Origin: CAVSIS01 sp963814875
GTDB lineage: Bacteria > Acidobacteriota > Thermoanaerobaculia > Thermoanaerobaculales > Sulfomarinibacteraceae
Direction of reading: 5' to 3'
DNA length: 64,000 nt
NCBI GenBank assembly: GCA_963814875.1
Contig: CAWFFJ010000027.1
Location: 1 to 64,000, forward strand
Part shown: piece after piece, positions 15,976 to 24,355 of the stretch
Layout: each line of letters begins with the position of its first letter
How positions within the stretch are numbered: position 1 is the stretch's first letter
Made by a program: the position numbers and the translations under genes
The notes under the pieces: generated by a model
What the model was told of the DNA's origin: nothing
What the model saw: only the letters and a program-made list of their open reading frames with translations
The model's database searches: none

Positions 15976-18576
15976 ATGGCTCGTCGTTTCCTGGTCTTCT
16001 TCTCCTTGATCTCGATCCTCGGTGCATCGCTCGCGGGCGCCGGGGTACCCAGCCCGGAGCAGTTCCTCGGCCACCGCGTTGGCGAGGACCGCTATCTCGC
16101 GCCATGGCCCGAGGTGGTTGCCTACCACCGCGCGGTGGCGGCGGCCTCGGACCGGGTCAGCATCGAGAGTGCCGGCGCCTCCACCCTCGGCGCCGACATG
16201 CCGGTCGTCATCGTGACCTCGCCCGCGAACCAGGCCCGCCTTCCGCGACTGCGCGAGATCGCGAAGCGGCTCGCCAACGCCGATGGGCTCACCCGGGACG
16301 AGATCGACGCGCTGGTCGAAGAGGGGAGGGTCATCGTCCTGGTCTCGTGCTCGATCCACTCCACCGAGGTCGGCTCGACCCAGATGTCGATGCCGCTGGT
16401 GTACGAGCTGGCCACGACCCACGACCCCGAGGTACTGTCCTGGCTCGACGAGGCGGTGCTGCTGCTGATGCCGTCGATCAATCCTGACGGCCAGGTGATG
16501 GAGGTCGACTGGTACAACCGCTGGCTCGGGACGCCCTACGAGGGCGGCTCGATGCCGTGGCTCTACCACCACTACGTCGGCCACGACGACAACCGCGATT
16601 TTTATATGCTGACCCAGGCGGAGACCCGCGCGGTCAACGACCTCCTCTACCGCCGTTGGTTCCCGCAGGTCTTCCTCGACGAGCACCAGATGGGCTCGAC
16701 CGGACCGCGGATGTTCGTGCCGCCGCAGGCCGACCCGCTGGCGGAGGAGGTCAACTCCCTGATCTTCCGCCAGGCCGACCTGCTCGGCACGGCGATGTCG
16801 GTGCGGCTCGAGGAGGACGGCAGGACCGGGGTCGGCTCGGACATGATCTTCGACAGCTACTGGCCCGGCGGGACGCGCAACACCGCGTGGTGGAAGAACG
16901 TGACAGGGTTGCTCACGGAGGTTGCGAGCGCCAGGCTGGCGACGCCGATCTTCGTCGATCCCAACGAGCTCCACGGCTCGGCAAAGGGCCTGCCCGAGTA
17001 TCGCCGTCAGGCGAACTTCCCCTCGCCGTGGCCCGGTGGATGGTGGCGTCTTGCGGACATCATCGACTACGAGCGCATCGCCACCAAGGCCCTGCTCCAG
17101 GCCGCAGCGCGGGATCGGCGCCACTTCCTCAGGAACCTCGCGACCATGGCGCGGGAAGCGGCCGAGCGCGGCGGGTCCGAGCCGCCGTTCGCGTTCATTG
17201 TCCCGAGCGAGCAGCACGATCCGGTGGCCGCGGGCGAGCTGGTCGAGCTGATGCTGCGCCACGGCGTCCGTGTCGACCGCGCCCGGCGGCCGATCACCCT
17301 GGGCCGGACGACCTACGCTGCGGGCACCTTCGTTCTGCCTGCCGCGCAACCCTACCGCGAGTTCCTGATGACCATGCTGCGGCCGCAGCGTTACCCCGAG
17401 GTCGTGCCCTATCCGGGCGGCCCGATCCTGCCGCCCTACGACGCCACGACCTGGTCGCTGCCGATCTCGATGGGCGTCGAGGTTGACGAGGCGCCGGAGC
17501 CGGTTCCGACCACGCTGCTCGAGCCGGTCGACGCGATGCCCTGGCCCGAGACGCGGGTGTCGATCTCGCGCGGCGGCTGGCTGCTACCGCATACCGCCGA
17601 CGGTGTGTTCACCGCGTCGAACCGCCTGCTCAAGCAGGGCGCGCCGCTGTACTGGCTCGACCAGCCGCCGGCCGGCGTCGCACGCGGCGACCTCTGGCTG
17701 CCGCCCTCCGCGATCGCGCCCGCCGACCTGCAGGCGATCGTGAACGACCTCCACGTTCCCGTGCAGGCGCTGGACCGGGCGCCTAAGGGGCGCGCCTTTC
17801 GGGTCGGGACGACCCGGGTCGGCCTCTTCAAACCGTGGCGCGCGTCGATCGACGAGGGTTGGACACGGTTTCTGCTTGAGCGGACAGAGTTCCCGCTCGT
17901 CTCGTTGGCCAACAACGACATCAGCTCCGGCGCGTTTGCCGCCAAGATTGACGTGCTCGTGCTGCCCGACGTCGACGCCGGGGTCATCGCTACTGGTGAG
18001 CCAACATCGGAGCCGGGCGGCATGAAGCCGAGCCCGCTTCCCCCGGAGTACGCCGGCGGGATCGGCGAGAAGGGCGCGGAGAACCTCAAAAAGTGGATCG
18101 CGGACGGCGGCACCGTCGTCGCCCTCAACACGTCGACGGGCTACTTCACGAACCTCCTCGGCTTGCCGGTGACGGACGTGCTCGACAAGGTCTCCTCGAA
18201 GGAATTCTCATGCCCGGGCTCGATGCTGCGGATCGACGTCGACACGTCGAGCCCGCTCGCGTGGGGGCTGCGCGCTGAAGAGGCAGCGTACTTCGACGGT
18301 TCGCCGGCCTTCGCCACCCAGGTCCCCGACGGCCGCTTCGGTCGCCGGGTGGTCGCGCGCTACCCGGACGACCGCCGCGACATCCTGGTCAGCGGCTACC
18401 TGCTCGGCGCGGAACGCCTCGAGCGTCGCGCGGCGGTGGTCGAGGTGACGGTGGGCAAAGGCCGGGTGGTGCTGATCGGCTTCAAGCCCCAGAACCGAGC
18501 GCAGACGGTGCGCACTTTCAAGCTGCTCTACAACGCGCTCTACCTGCCCACACTCGAGGAGGTCGAGCTGCCGTAG
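15976..18576 (+). CDS. Secreted M14-family zinc carboxypeptidase-like protein
   Basis: 866 residues with a signal peptide (MARRFLVFFSLISILGASLAGA). Zinc ligands of the M14 fold are visible: SCSIHSTEVGS (His128, Glu131), then the substrate-binding stretch SINPDGQVMEVDWYNRW and HDDNRDFYML, LDEHQMGSTG (His237) and the catalytic Glu in LLTEVASA (Glu315). A long C-terminal part with a ThuA/glutamine-amidotransferase-like look (VLVLPDVDAG...LKKWIADGGTVVALN) follows, as is common in large bacterial M14 proteins. The ATG is preceded by ACGGAGGGTGCG. Likely periplasmic peptide or cell-wall peptide trimming; the substrate is unknown. Apparently monocistronic, ended by a strong palindrome. Confidence 0.87.
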   Translation: MARRFLVFFSLISILGASLAGAGVPSPEQFLGHRVGEDRYLAPWPEVVAYHRAVAAASDRVSIESAGASTLGADMPVVIVTSPANQARLPRLREIAKRLANADGLTRDEIDALVEEGRVIVLVSCSIHSTEVGSTQMSMPLVYELATTHDPEVLSWLDEAVLLLMPSINPDGQVMEVDWYNRWLGTPYEGGSMPWLYHHYVGHDDNRDFYMLTQAETRAVNDLLYRRWFPQVFLDEHQMGSTGPRMFVPPQADPLAEEVNSLIFRQADLLGTAMSVRLEEDGRTGVGSDMIFDSYWPGGTRNTAWWKNVTGLLTEVASARLATPIFVDPNELHGSAKGLPEYRRQANFPSPWPGGWWRLADIIDYERIATKALLQAAARDRRHFLRNLATMAREAAERGGSEPPFAFIVPSEQHDPVAAGELVELMLRHGVRVDRARRPITLGRTTYAAGTFVLPAAQPYREFLMTMLRPQRYPEVVPYPGGPILPPYDATTWSLPISMGVEVDEAPEPVPTTLLEPVDAMPWPETRVSISRGGWLLPHTADGVFTASNRLLKQGAPLYWLDQPPAGVARGDLWLPPSAIAPADLQAIVNDLHVPVQALDRAPKGRAFRVGTTRVGLFKPWRASIDEGWTRFLLERTEFPLVSLANNDISSGAFAAKIDVLVLPDVDAGVIATGEPTSEPGGMKPSPLPPEYAGGIGEKGAENLKKWIADGGTVVALNTSTGYFTNLLGLPVTDVLDKVSSKEFSCPGSMLRIDVDTSSPLAWGLRAEEAAYFDGSPAFATQVPDGRFGRRVVARYPDDRRDILVSGYLLGAERLERRAAVVEVTVGKGRVVLIGFKPQNRAQTVRTFKLLYNALYLPTLEEVELP

Positions 18577-18584
18577 CAGCGCCC

Positions 18585-18641
18585 GTTGCAGGGCCCCGGG
18601 GCCCTGCAACACTCGCTGCTTTCGACGCGTTTCCGCGTCGA
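18585..18641. repeat. Perfect 26-bp palindrome plus second hairpin downstream of the M14 gene
   Basis: Positions 18585-18610 form a perfect palindrome without a loop (half GTTGCAGGGCCCC). A second hairpin follows at 18622-18641 (TCGACGCG, loop TTTC, CGCGTCGA), and part of it can alternatively pair as GCGTTTCC/GGGAAACGC. The cluster lies in the 391-bp gap 18577-18967, which holds no gene I can support. No U-run follows, so it could be an intergenic palindromic element or a structured 3' end rather than a classical terminator. Confidence 0.6.
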
Positions 18642-18967
18642 GGGGTTGGGAAACGCAACGGAGTGCGGGGTGGCAGAGAAAGGCGCTCCGAGGGCACCCC
18701 CTGCTCAACCCAAGCGGAGCCCTGACACCACATCGTCTCGGAATCACGGCGCCGGCTGTGGTGGTTGTGATAGGGTCGGTGGTGTTCTCGGAAACCCCGG
18801 CGCGGGCCGGCTTGTGAGCCTCGGAGGTTGCCACCACCTGATGCGCTCTTGGCCGCCGCCGATCGAGGTCGCCGTGAGCACCGCGGCCGTTCGCCCCGAC
18901 ACACTCACCACACATGCCGTCCGCAGCGTGGCATCGCTCCGCGCGGGCGTTCCGCGAAGGAGGCCCC

Positions 18968-19438
18968 ATGTCCGAGGCCACAACTGTTGCTGCAGAGCTC
19001 GAGCTCGTCCATGTCGGCTCGATCTCCGAGCTGCCCGGGTGGCTCGATCTCGAAGCGCTGACTGAGTTCTTTTTCGAGAGCCTGAAACCCTACCAGGACC
19101 CGCCTGAGGATATCCGGCGCGGGCTCGAGTACGCCCTTTCAAACGAGACGGGCAAGGGCGGCTTCGTCATCCTGGGCGTGCTCGAAACCCGGTTGGTCGG
19201 CGCCCTGACGATGCTCGAGACCGGAATGGCCGGTTACATCCCCGAGAACCTGTTGTTGTTCGTGGCCGTGGCTCCCGAAATGCGGGGGCGTGGGCTCGGT
19301 CGCCGGATCGTCGAGGACGCCCTCGCCCAGTGTGACGGAGCCGTCAAGCTCCACGTCGAGTACGACAACCCAGCCAAGCGCCTGTACGAGCGGATTGGAT
19401 TCACCTCGAAGTATGCCGAGATGAGGTTCTCGGCGTGA
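18968..19438 (+). CDS. GNAT-family N-acetyltransferase
   Basis: 156 residues, start chosen at 18968 because of AAGGAGG five bases upstream. The acetyl-CoA-binding motif A is VAVAPEMRGRGLGRRIVEDAL (V-x3-RGxG), followed by KLHVEYDNPAKRLYERIGF, the classical motif B (N-x2-A-x2-LY-x2-GF). It is the first gene of a four-gene unit with four-base overlaps (GTGA, GTGA, ATGA) that otherwise encodes amino-acid racemases and an M20 amidohydrolase. This implies acetylation of a free amino acid or small amine in the same pathway. Confidence 0.88.
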   Translation: MSEATTVAAELELVHVGSISELPGWLDLEALTEFFFESLKPYQDPPEDIRRGLEYALSNETGKGGFVILGVLETRLVGALTMLETGMAGYIPENLLLFVAVAPEMRGRGLGRRIVEDALAQCDGAVKLHVEYDNPAKRLYERIGFTSKYAEMRFSA

Positions 19439-20613
19439 ACCGAGTCACCATCGACCTCGACGCCCTCGACCACAACCTCGAGACGGTGAGTCGTTGGGTG
19501 AGGGGCCACGAGGGCTCGCTGACGGTGGTCACCAAGGCGCTGTGCGGCCACCGGGAGACGCTCCAGGCGCTGTTCGACCTCGGCGTCCGCTCGGTCGCCG
19601 ACTCGCGTCTGTCGAACCTCGAGCGCCTCGGCGAGGGTCCCGTAGATCTCGAGACCTGGTACCTCAGACCGCCCCACCGATCGGGAATTCGCGAGGTCGT
19701 AGCCCGGGCCGATATCTCCCTCAACTCCGAGCTCGAGGTGATTCGTGAGCTCGGTGAGGAGGCGGTCCGTCAAGAACGGATGCATGGCGTCGTGATCATG
19801 GTCGAGCTCGGCGACCTCCGAGAGGGGCTCCTTCCCGGGACCCTGGTCAGAGTCTACGAGGAGATCTTCGAGCTCCCGCGCATCCGGGTGCTCGGCATCG
19901 GGGCCAACCTGGGCTGCCTGTCGGGCGCCGTTCCGACCGTCGACGAGATGATGCAGCTGGTGCTCTACCGAGAGCTGCTCGAGCTCAAGTTTCAGCGCGT
20001 ACTGCCGTTGATCTCGGCCGGGACCAGCGCGGTGATGCCGTTGCTGCTCAACGGGACGTTGCCGAGGGCGGTCAATCACTTTCGAATCGGCGAGTCGATC
20101 CTGCTCGGCACCGACCCGGTATCGGGTCAGCGCTTGGCGGGCCTGCGCGACGACGTGGTGACGGTCGAGGCCGAGGTTGTCGAGCTCAAGGAGAAGCGAC
20201 TGGTGTCGCCGGTTGAAACCGCGGACCTCGCCCCGTTCTCGATCGCAGAGGCCGATGACGAGCCGGTTCCCGGCCAGCGCGGCTACCGTGCCCTGGTCAC
20301 CATCGGCCAGGTCGACACCGACGTCGGGTCGCTGACGCCGGTCCATCCTCGCCACTCGATCGCCGGGGCGTCGAGCGACATCACGGTGGTCAACGTCGGC
20401 GACGCTCCCGAGGGCATCCAGATCGGCGACACGCTCGCATTTCGGCCCGGCTACGGAGCCTTCGTCCGGCTGATGAACAACCCCGACACCGAGAAGCGGG
20501 TCCGGCCGCTGTCAGGCGTTCGCGAGGCGGATCGGGGGACGGCGCTTCTGGTCCCGCCGGTCGCGGCCGATCTCAAGCCGAGCCTGGTCGGCGTAGAGGA
20601 CCGGGCATCGTGA
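19435..20613 (+). CDS. PLP-dependent racemase, ornithine-racemase/alanine-racemase-like fold type III
   Basis: 392 residues from a GTG overlapping the previous stop. The N-terminal strand VTIDLDALDHNLETVSRWV and LTVVTKALCGH contain the PLP-binding lysine (VTKAL) as in the ornithine/lysine-type branch of the alanine-racemase superfamily; VMVELGDLREGLLPG and IGANLGCLSGAVPT are further branch-typical segments, and FRIGESILLGTDPVSG is near the phosphate site. The C-terminal beta domain begins near residue 240. Substrate unproven: ornithine, or another basic or acidic amino acid. Part of the coupled racemase/acetyltransferase/amidohydrolase cassette. Confidence 0.8.
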   Translation: MNRVTIDLDALDHNLETVSRWVRGHEGSLTVVTKALCGHRETLQALFDLGVRSVADSRLSNLERLGEGPVDLETWYLRPPHRSGIREVVARADISLNSELEVIRELGEEAVRQERMHGVVIMVELGDLREGLLPGTLVRVYEEIFELPRIRVLGIGANLGCLSGAVPTVDEMMQLVLYRELLELKFQRVLPLISAGTSAVMPLLLNGTLPRAVNHFRIGESILLGTDPVSGQRLAGLRDDVVTVEAEVVELKEKRLVSPVETADLAPFSIAEADDEPVPGQRGYRALVTIGQVDTDVGSLTPVHPRHSIAGASSDITVVNVGDAPEGIQIGDTLAFRPGYGAFVRLMNNPDTEKRVRPLSGVREADRGTALLVPPVAADLKPSLVGVEDRAS

Positions 20614-21776
20614 CGAGCGGGCGCCTGCCCTCTCCGACCGAGCTGCGGCGGCTCCTGCACCGGATTCCCGAGATCGCCGGCGAGGAGCGCGAGACCGCCC
20701 GCACGATCGCTGCGCACATGGCGGCGCTCGCAGCAGACCGCGTCCTCGAGGGCATCGGCGGCGCGGGTGTCGCGGCGATCTTCGACGGCACTGGCGCAGG
20801 TCCGACCATTGCGCTGCGCGCCGAGCTCGACGGCCTGCCCCTGGTCGAAACCGGGACGGTGCCCCACCGCTCGTCCATCGCCGGCCGCGGCCACCTGTGC
20901 GGCCACGACGGCCACATGGCGACGCTGGCGGCGGTGGCGGCGGACCTCGAGCGGCGTCGTCCGGTGCGGGGTCGGGTGGTGCTCCTGTTTCAGCCCGCCG
21001 AAGAGACCGGCGAGGGTGCGCGGCGGGTCATCGACGACCCCCGCTGGAGCGAGCTCGGCGTTGAGTGGGCGTTCGCCTACCACAACCTGCCCGGGTATCC
21101 CCTCGGGCGCGTCATCGTCCGGGACGGGACCTTCGCCTGCGGCTCGGTCGGGCTCGAGGCGCGACTCCAGGGCGCCACCTCGCACGCGGCCTATCCCGAA
21201 CAAGGTCGCAGCCCCGCGGAGGCGACGGCGCGCCTGATCCACGGGCTCGGAGGTCTCGCCGACGCTACAGCGGCCGGCCCCGGCTTCCGCCTCTGCACCG
21301 TGGTCCACGCTCAGCTCGGCACCGAGGCCTTCGGTACGACGCCTGGCGAAGCGGTCGTGTGCGCGACCCTGCGCGCCGACTCCGAGACCGGACTGGCGGC
21401 CCTGCGGGAGGGTGCGGAGGGAATGGTGCGCACCGAGGCCGCCGCAGCCGATCTCGGGCTCGAGCTGACCTGGCGCGAGCCCTTTCCGGTGACCGTGTCC
21501 AACCCCGAGGCGAACGAGGCCGTGCGCACGGCGGCGGCGATCTGCGGCCTCGAGCTCGAGGAGCTCGCCGAGCCGCTGCGCTGGTCGGAGGACTTCGGCT
21601 GGATCGCCGGGTCGTGCCGGGGCGCCCTGCTCGGGCTCGGGTCGGGAGAGGCTCAGCCGCCCCTGCACGCTCCCGACTACGATTTCCCGGATGCCCTGCT
21701 CGAGCCGGCGGCGAGCCTGTTACGAGCTCTCGTCGATCGCCTCGCAGAGGACCGGCCGGATGAGGACGGCGGATGA
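20610..21776 (+). CDS. M20-family amidohydrolase (N-acyl-amino-acid hydrolase type)
   Basis: 388 residues, GTG start overlapping the preceding stop. Metal ligands of M20D enzymes are visible: GRGHLCGHDGHMATL (C-x-H pattern), LLFQPAEETGEGARRV (EE pair), FAYHNLPGYPLG (His) and HAPDYDFPD (C-terminal His). The dimerisation domain includes ATSHAAYPEQGRSPAEA. Such enzymes remove acyl groups from amino acids (hippurate or N-acetyl-diaminopimelate hydrolases). Together with the GNAT at the head of the unit, an acetylation/deacetylation pair around a racemase step is plausible. Confidence 0.87.
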   Translation: MTSGRLPSPTELRRLLHRIPEIAGEERETARTIAAHMAALAADRVLEGIGGAGVAAIFDGTGAGPTIALRAELDGLPLVETGTVPHRSSIAGRGHLCGHDGHMATLAAVAADLERRRPVRGRVVLLFQPAEETGEGARRVIDDPRWSELGVEWAFAYHNLPGYPLGRVIVRDGTFACGSVGLEARLQGATSHAAYPEQGRSPAEATARLIHGLGGLADATAAGPGFRLCTVVHAQLGTEAFGTTPGEAVVCATLRADSETGLAALREGAEGMVRTEAAAADLGLELTWREPFPVTVSNPEANEAVRTAAAICGLELEELAEPLRWSEDFGWIAGSCRGALLGLGSGEAQPPLHAPDYDFPDALLEPAASLLRALVDRLAEDRPDEDGG

Positions 21777-22939
21777 ACGCTCCGCACGCGACCTCCCTGA
21801 TCGAGGTGAGCCGTTCGGCCCTGACCCGCAACCTGGGTTACGTTCGTCGCCGGGTCGGGCCAAAGGTCCGCCTCACGTCGGTGGTGAAGGGTAACGCCTA
21901 CGGACACGGTGTGGAGCAGTTCGTTCCGCTCGCCGAGGAGCTCGGTGTCCGACACTTCGCGGTGTTCGAGGCCCGTGAGGCGTGGCAGGTGCTCGCCAGC
22001 CTCCGACAGCCCGAGTCCAGGGTGATGGTGATGGGGATGATCGCCGACGCGGACATTCCGTGGGCGATCGCGCACGATGTTGAGCTGTACGCCTTCGACC
22101 TCGGCAGGCTCGAGGCGATCGCGGCCGCCGCCGAGAGCGGCGGCGCCCAGGGGAAGGTCCACCTCGAGCTCGAGACCGGGCTCAACCGCACGGGCCTGCC
22201 CCCGGATCGGCTCGAGGCTGCGGTCGAGATCATCCGGCGCAGCGGGGACCGGGTTGTGCTCGAGGGCCTCTGCACCCACCTCGCCGGTGCGGAGAGCATC
22301 GCGAACTACCTTCGGATCCATCACCAGATCGAGCGTTTCCACGAGCTGCACCGGCGTACGGCCGAGTTGGGGATCACCCCTCGCTGGCGGCACGTCGCGT
22401 GCTCGGCGGCGGCGCTCGCCTACCCCGATACCGTGCTCGACATGGTGCGGATCGGAATCGTGCAGTACGGCTACTGGCCGAGCCAGGAGATCCGGATCCA
22501 CACCCTGGGGCGGACCGGCGGTCTGACCGAGAACCCCTTGCGGCGGGTCATCCGATGGTCAAGCCGGATCATGTCGCTCAAGCACGTGCCCATGGGGGAG
22601 TTCGTCGGTTACGGCACGACCTTCCTGGCCGCCCGTGACAGCACCGTCGCCGTGGTGCCGGTCGGCTATGCCCACGGCTATGCGCGCTCGCTGTCGAACC
22701 AGGGCCGGGTCCTCGTTCATGGCCGTCGCGTGGGCGTCGCCGGTATGGTGAACATGAACCATGTGCTGATCGACGTGACCAGCGTACCCGGGGTTGCGGT
22801 TGGCGATGAGGTCGTTCTGGTCGGGAGCCAGGGGCACTCGGCGATCGCGGTGAGCTCGTTTGGCGAGCTCTCGAATCAGCTCAACTACGAGCTGCTGACC
22901 CGGCTCCCACGGGACATCCCGCGGCAGGTGGTGGACTGA
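21773..22939 (+). CDS. alr: Alanine racemase
   Basis: Interconverts L- and D-alanine for peptidoglycan. 388 residues; the ATG overlaps the previous stop (ATGA). PLP lysine in LTSVVKGNAYGHG (near residue 40), substrate-binding segments LELETGLNRTGL and YGTTFLAARDSTVAVVPVGYAHGYARS (the second catalytic Tyr lies in GYAHGY), then NMNHVLIDVTSVPGVAVGDEVVLVG, the conserved C-terminal domain block. GKVHLELETGMNRTG-like spacing is normal for Alr. Last of the four coupled genes. infC follows after 69 bases. Confidence 0.92.
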   Translation: MNAPHATSLIEVSRSALTRNLGYVRRRVGPKVRLTSVVKGNAYGHGVEQFVPLAEELGVRHFAVFEAREAWQVLASLRQPESRVMVMGMIADADIPWAIAHDVELYAFDLGRLEAIAAAAESGGAQGKVHLELETGLNRTGLPPDRLEAAVEIIRRSGDRVVLEGLCTHLAGAESIANYLRIHHQIERFHELHRRTAELGITPRWRHVACSAAALAYPDTVLDMVRIGIVQYGYWPSQEIRIHTLGRTGGLTENPLRRVIRWSSRIMSLKHVPMGEFVGYGTTFLAARDSTVAVVPVGYAHGYARSLSNQGRVLVHGRRVGVAGMVNMNHVLIDVTSVPGVAVGDEVVLVGSQGHSAIAVSSFGELSNQLNYELLTRLPRDIPRQVVD

Positions 22940-23008
22940 AGCCCGGCACGGGCCCAGCCGCCCGAGGCCATCGTCAACGGGTTCGAACCGACACCAAGGA
23001 GGTGCACT

Positions 23009-23557
23009 ATTCGAGCGAAGAAGCGTTTCTTCCGTGAGCCGCCGCCGCTTCCCGACCATCGCGTCAACGAGCGCATCAGGCTGTCACCGGTCCGCGTCAT
23101 CGATGCCGACGGAAGTCAGATCGGCGTGATCCCGGTGGAAGAGGCCCGTGCAGCGGCGCGCAGCCAGGACCTCGACCTGGTCGAGATCGCACCCGATGTC
23201 CGCCCGCCGGTGTGCAAGATCATGGACTACGGTAAGTTCAGGTTCGACCGCAGCAAGAAGGCCAAGGAGGCGAAGCAGCACCAGAGCCAGATCGAGATCA
23301 AGGAGGTCAAGCTGCGGCCCAACATCGGCGACCACGATCTCGAGACAAAGCTCAATCGCGCCCGCCAATTCCTCGAGAGCGGCAACCACGTCCGGATCAC
23401 GATCATGTTTCGGGCGCGCGAGATGCGGCGGCCAGAGAACGGCTACCGCCTGCTCGAACGCGCCCAGGAGATCCTCGACGACTCTGCTCGGGTCGCCCAG
23501 GCGCCGCCGCCGACGCTGCAGAGCCGCGACCTCTCGATGGTGCTCAAGCCGGCGTAG
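23009..23557 (+). CDS. infC: Translation initiation factor IF-3, AUU start codon
   Basis: IF-3 binds the 30S subunit and proofreads start codons. The product (182 residues) opens RAKKRFFREPPPLPDHRVNERIR, then VCKIMDYGKFRF, KEVKLRPNIGDHDLETKL and VRITIMFRAREM, all IF-3 landmarks. There is no ATG/GTG/TTG at the proper N-terminus; ATT at 23009 is in frame and preceded by AAGGAGG with six-base spacing. An AUU start is the classic device by which IF-3 represses its own translation. The first ATG-type internal start (23126) would delete the conserved N-terminus. The usual rpmI-rplT partners do not follow; the next gene is on the opposite strand. Confidence 0.93.
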   Translation: MRAKKRFFREPPPLPDHRVNERIRLSPVRVIDADGSQIGVIPVEEARAAARSQDLDLVEIAPDVRPPVCKIMDYGKFRFDRSKKAKEAKQHQSQIEIKEVKLRPNIGDHDLETKLNRARQFLESGNHVRITIMFRAREMRRPENGYRLLERAQEILDDSARVAQAPPPTLQSRDLSMVLKPA

Positions 23558-23569
23558 CCCCTCGGACGG

Positions 23570-24202
23570 CTACTCCGTGCCCGTCGGCAGGAGCAGCCGT
23601 CCGTTATGGCCGATCGCATCCGGCCACGACGTGCGGATCTGCTCCACCAGCTGGTCCGCGACGTCGGTGCGGCCCGCGGCCCGCTCGCGGGCGGCCAGCA
23701 CCCAGCGCGCGAAGGGCCCGACCTGGACCCCGTCGCCGTAGTAGCAGTCGCCGTGCTGCTCGATCGCCCGCTTGAGATACGCATCGCCCTCGGCTCCCTC
23801 GGTCATCTGGCCGAGGTAGAGCAGGGCGCACCCGGTCCGGTTCGCGCGGTCGTAGCGCTCGAGAAGCGCCTGCAGGCTTGCCCGGGCCTCGTCGCTTCCG
23901 AACTTCTTGTTGGCAACCTGGTAGAGCTGCTCGATCTGCTGCAGGTCCTCGCGGGAGTAGACCTTGAGATCCGCCTCCATCCTCGCCCTGGCCGCGGTCC
24001 GGTTGTGCTCGACAGCGGCGTCGGTGCGGAGCTTCTCCATCACCGGACCGAGCAGGTGCTCGAGCTCGGCCACGCGGGCCTCGAGGCGCGCGAGCCGGGC
24101 CTCGACCGAGTTCGACGGTTGATCAGTGGCCGGCCCGGCGTTCTGGGCGAAAGCCGGGGATGCCAGAACCACGGTTGCAACGAGGATCATGAGACGACGC
24201 AT
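23570..24202 (-). CDS. Secreted coiled-coil protein of unknown function
   Basis: 210 residues; the ATG at 24202 has AAGGAGG six bases upstream and opens a signal peptide (MRRLMILVATVVLASPAFAQ). Then comes a heptad-like stretch, VEARLARLEARVAELEHLLGPVMEKL, followed by a helical region (LQQIEQLYQVANKKFGSDEARASLQALLERY) that resembles a TPR-type tally protein and ends with AGRTDVADQLVEQIRTSWPDA. Probable periplasmic protein with a trimer- or dimer-forming N-terminal coiled coil. No enzyme motif seen. Confidence 0.7.
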   Translation of the reverse strand: MRRLMILVATVVLASPAFAQNAGPATDQPSNSVEARLARLEARVAELEHLLGPVMEKLRTDAAVEHNRTAARARMEADLKVYSREDLQQIEQLYQVANKKFGSDEARASLQALLERYDRANRTGCALLYLGQMTEGAEGDAYLKRAIEQHGDCYYGDGVQVGPFARWVLAARERAAGRTDVADQLVEQIRTSWPDAIGHNGRLLLPTGTE

Positions 24203-24305
24203 TCGAATCCTCCTTGGGCGCGGTGCCGAGGTGCGCATCGACAGCACACAGCTTCGCTGTTGGCAGCCACGATTCTGACGACTGCTACCACGATTCTATC
24301 GCAAA

Positions 24306-24331
24306 AAGGCCCCCGTTAGCTCGGGGGCCTT
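24306..24331 (-). terminator. Rho-independent terminator after the BNR gene
   Basis: Ten-base stem AAGGCCCCCG pairing across a six-base loop with CGGGGGCCTT, followed on the minus strand by TTTTT (24307-24303 overlapping the stem end). It ends the TonB/kinase/lipoprotein/BNR series, 25 bases after the BNR stop. Confidence 0.85.
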
Positions 24332-24355
24332 GATCCGACGCCGAGGGTGTCGGGG

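Noticed and set aside
22975..23000. GGGTTCGAACCG resembling a tRNA T-loop just before infC
   Set aside because: The arms around TTCGAA do not form a T-stem with the correct loop, and no acceptor, D or anticodon arms fit in the 69-base gap.
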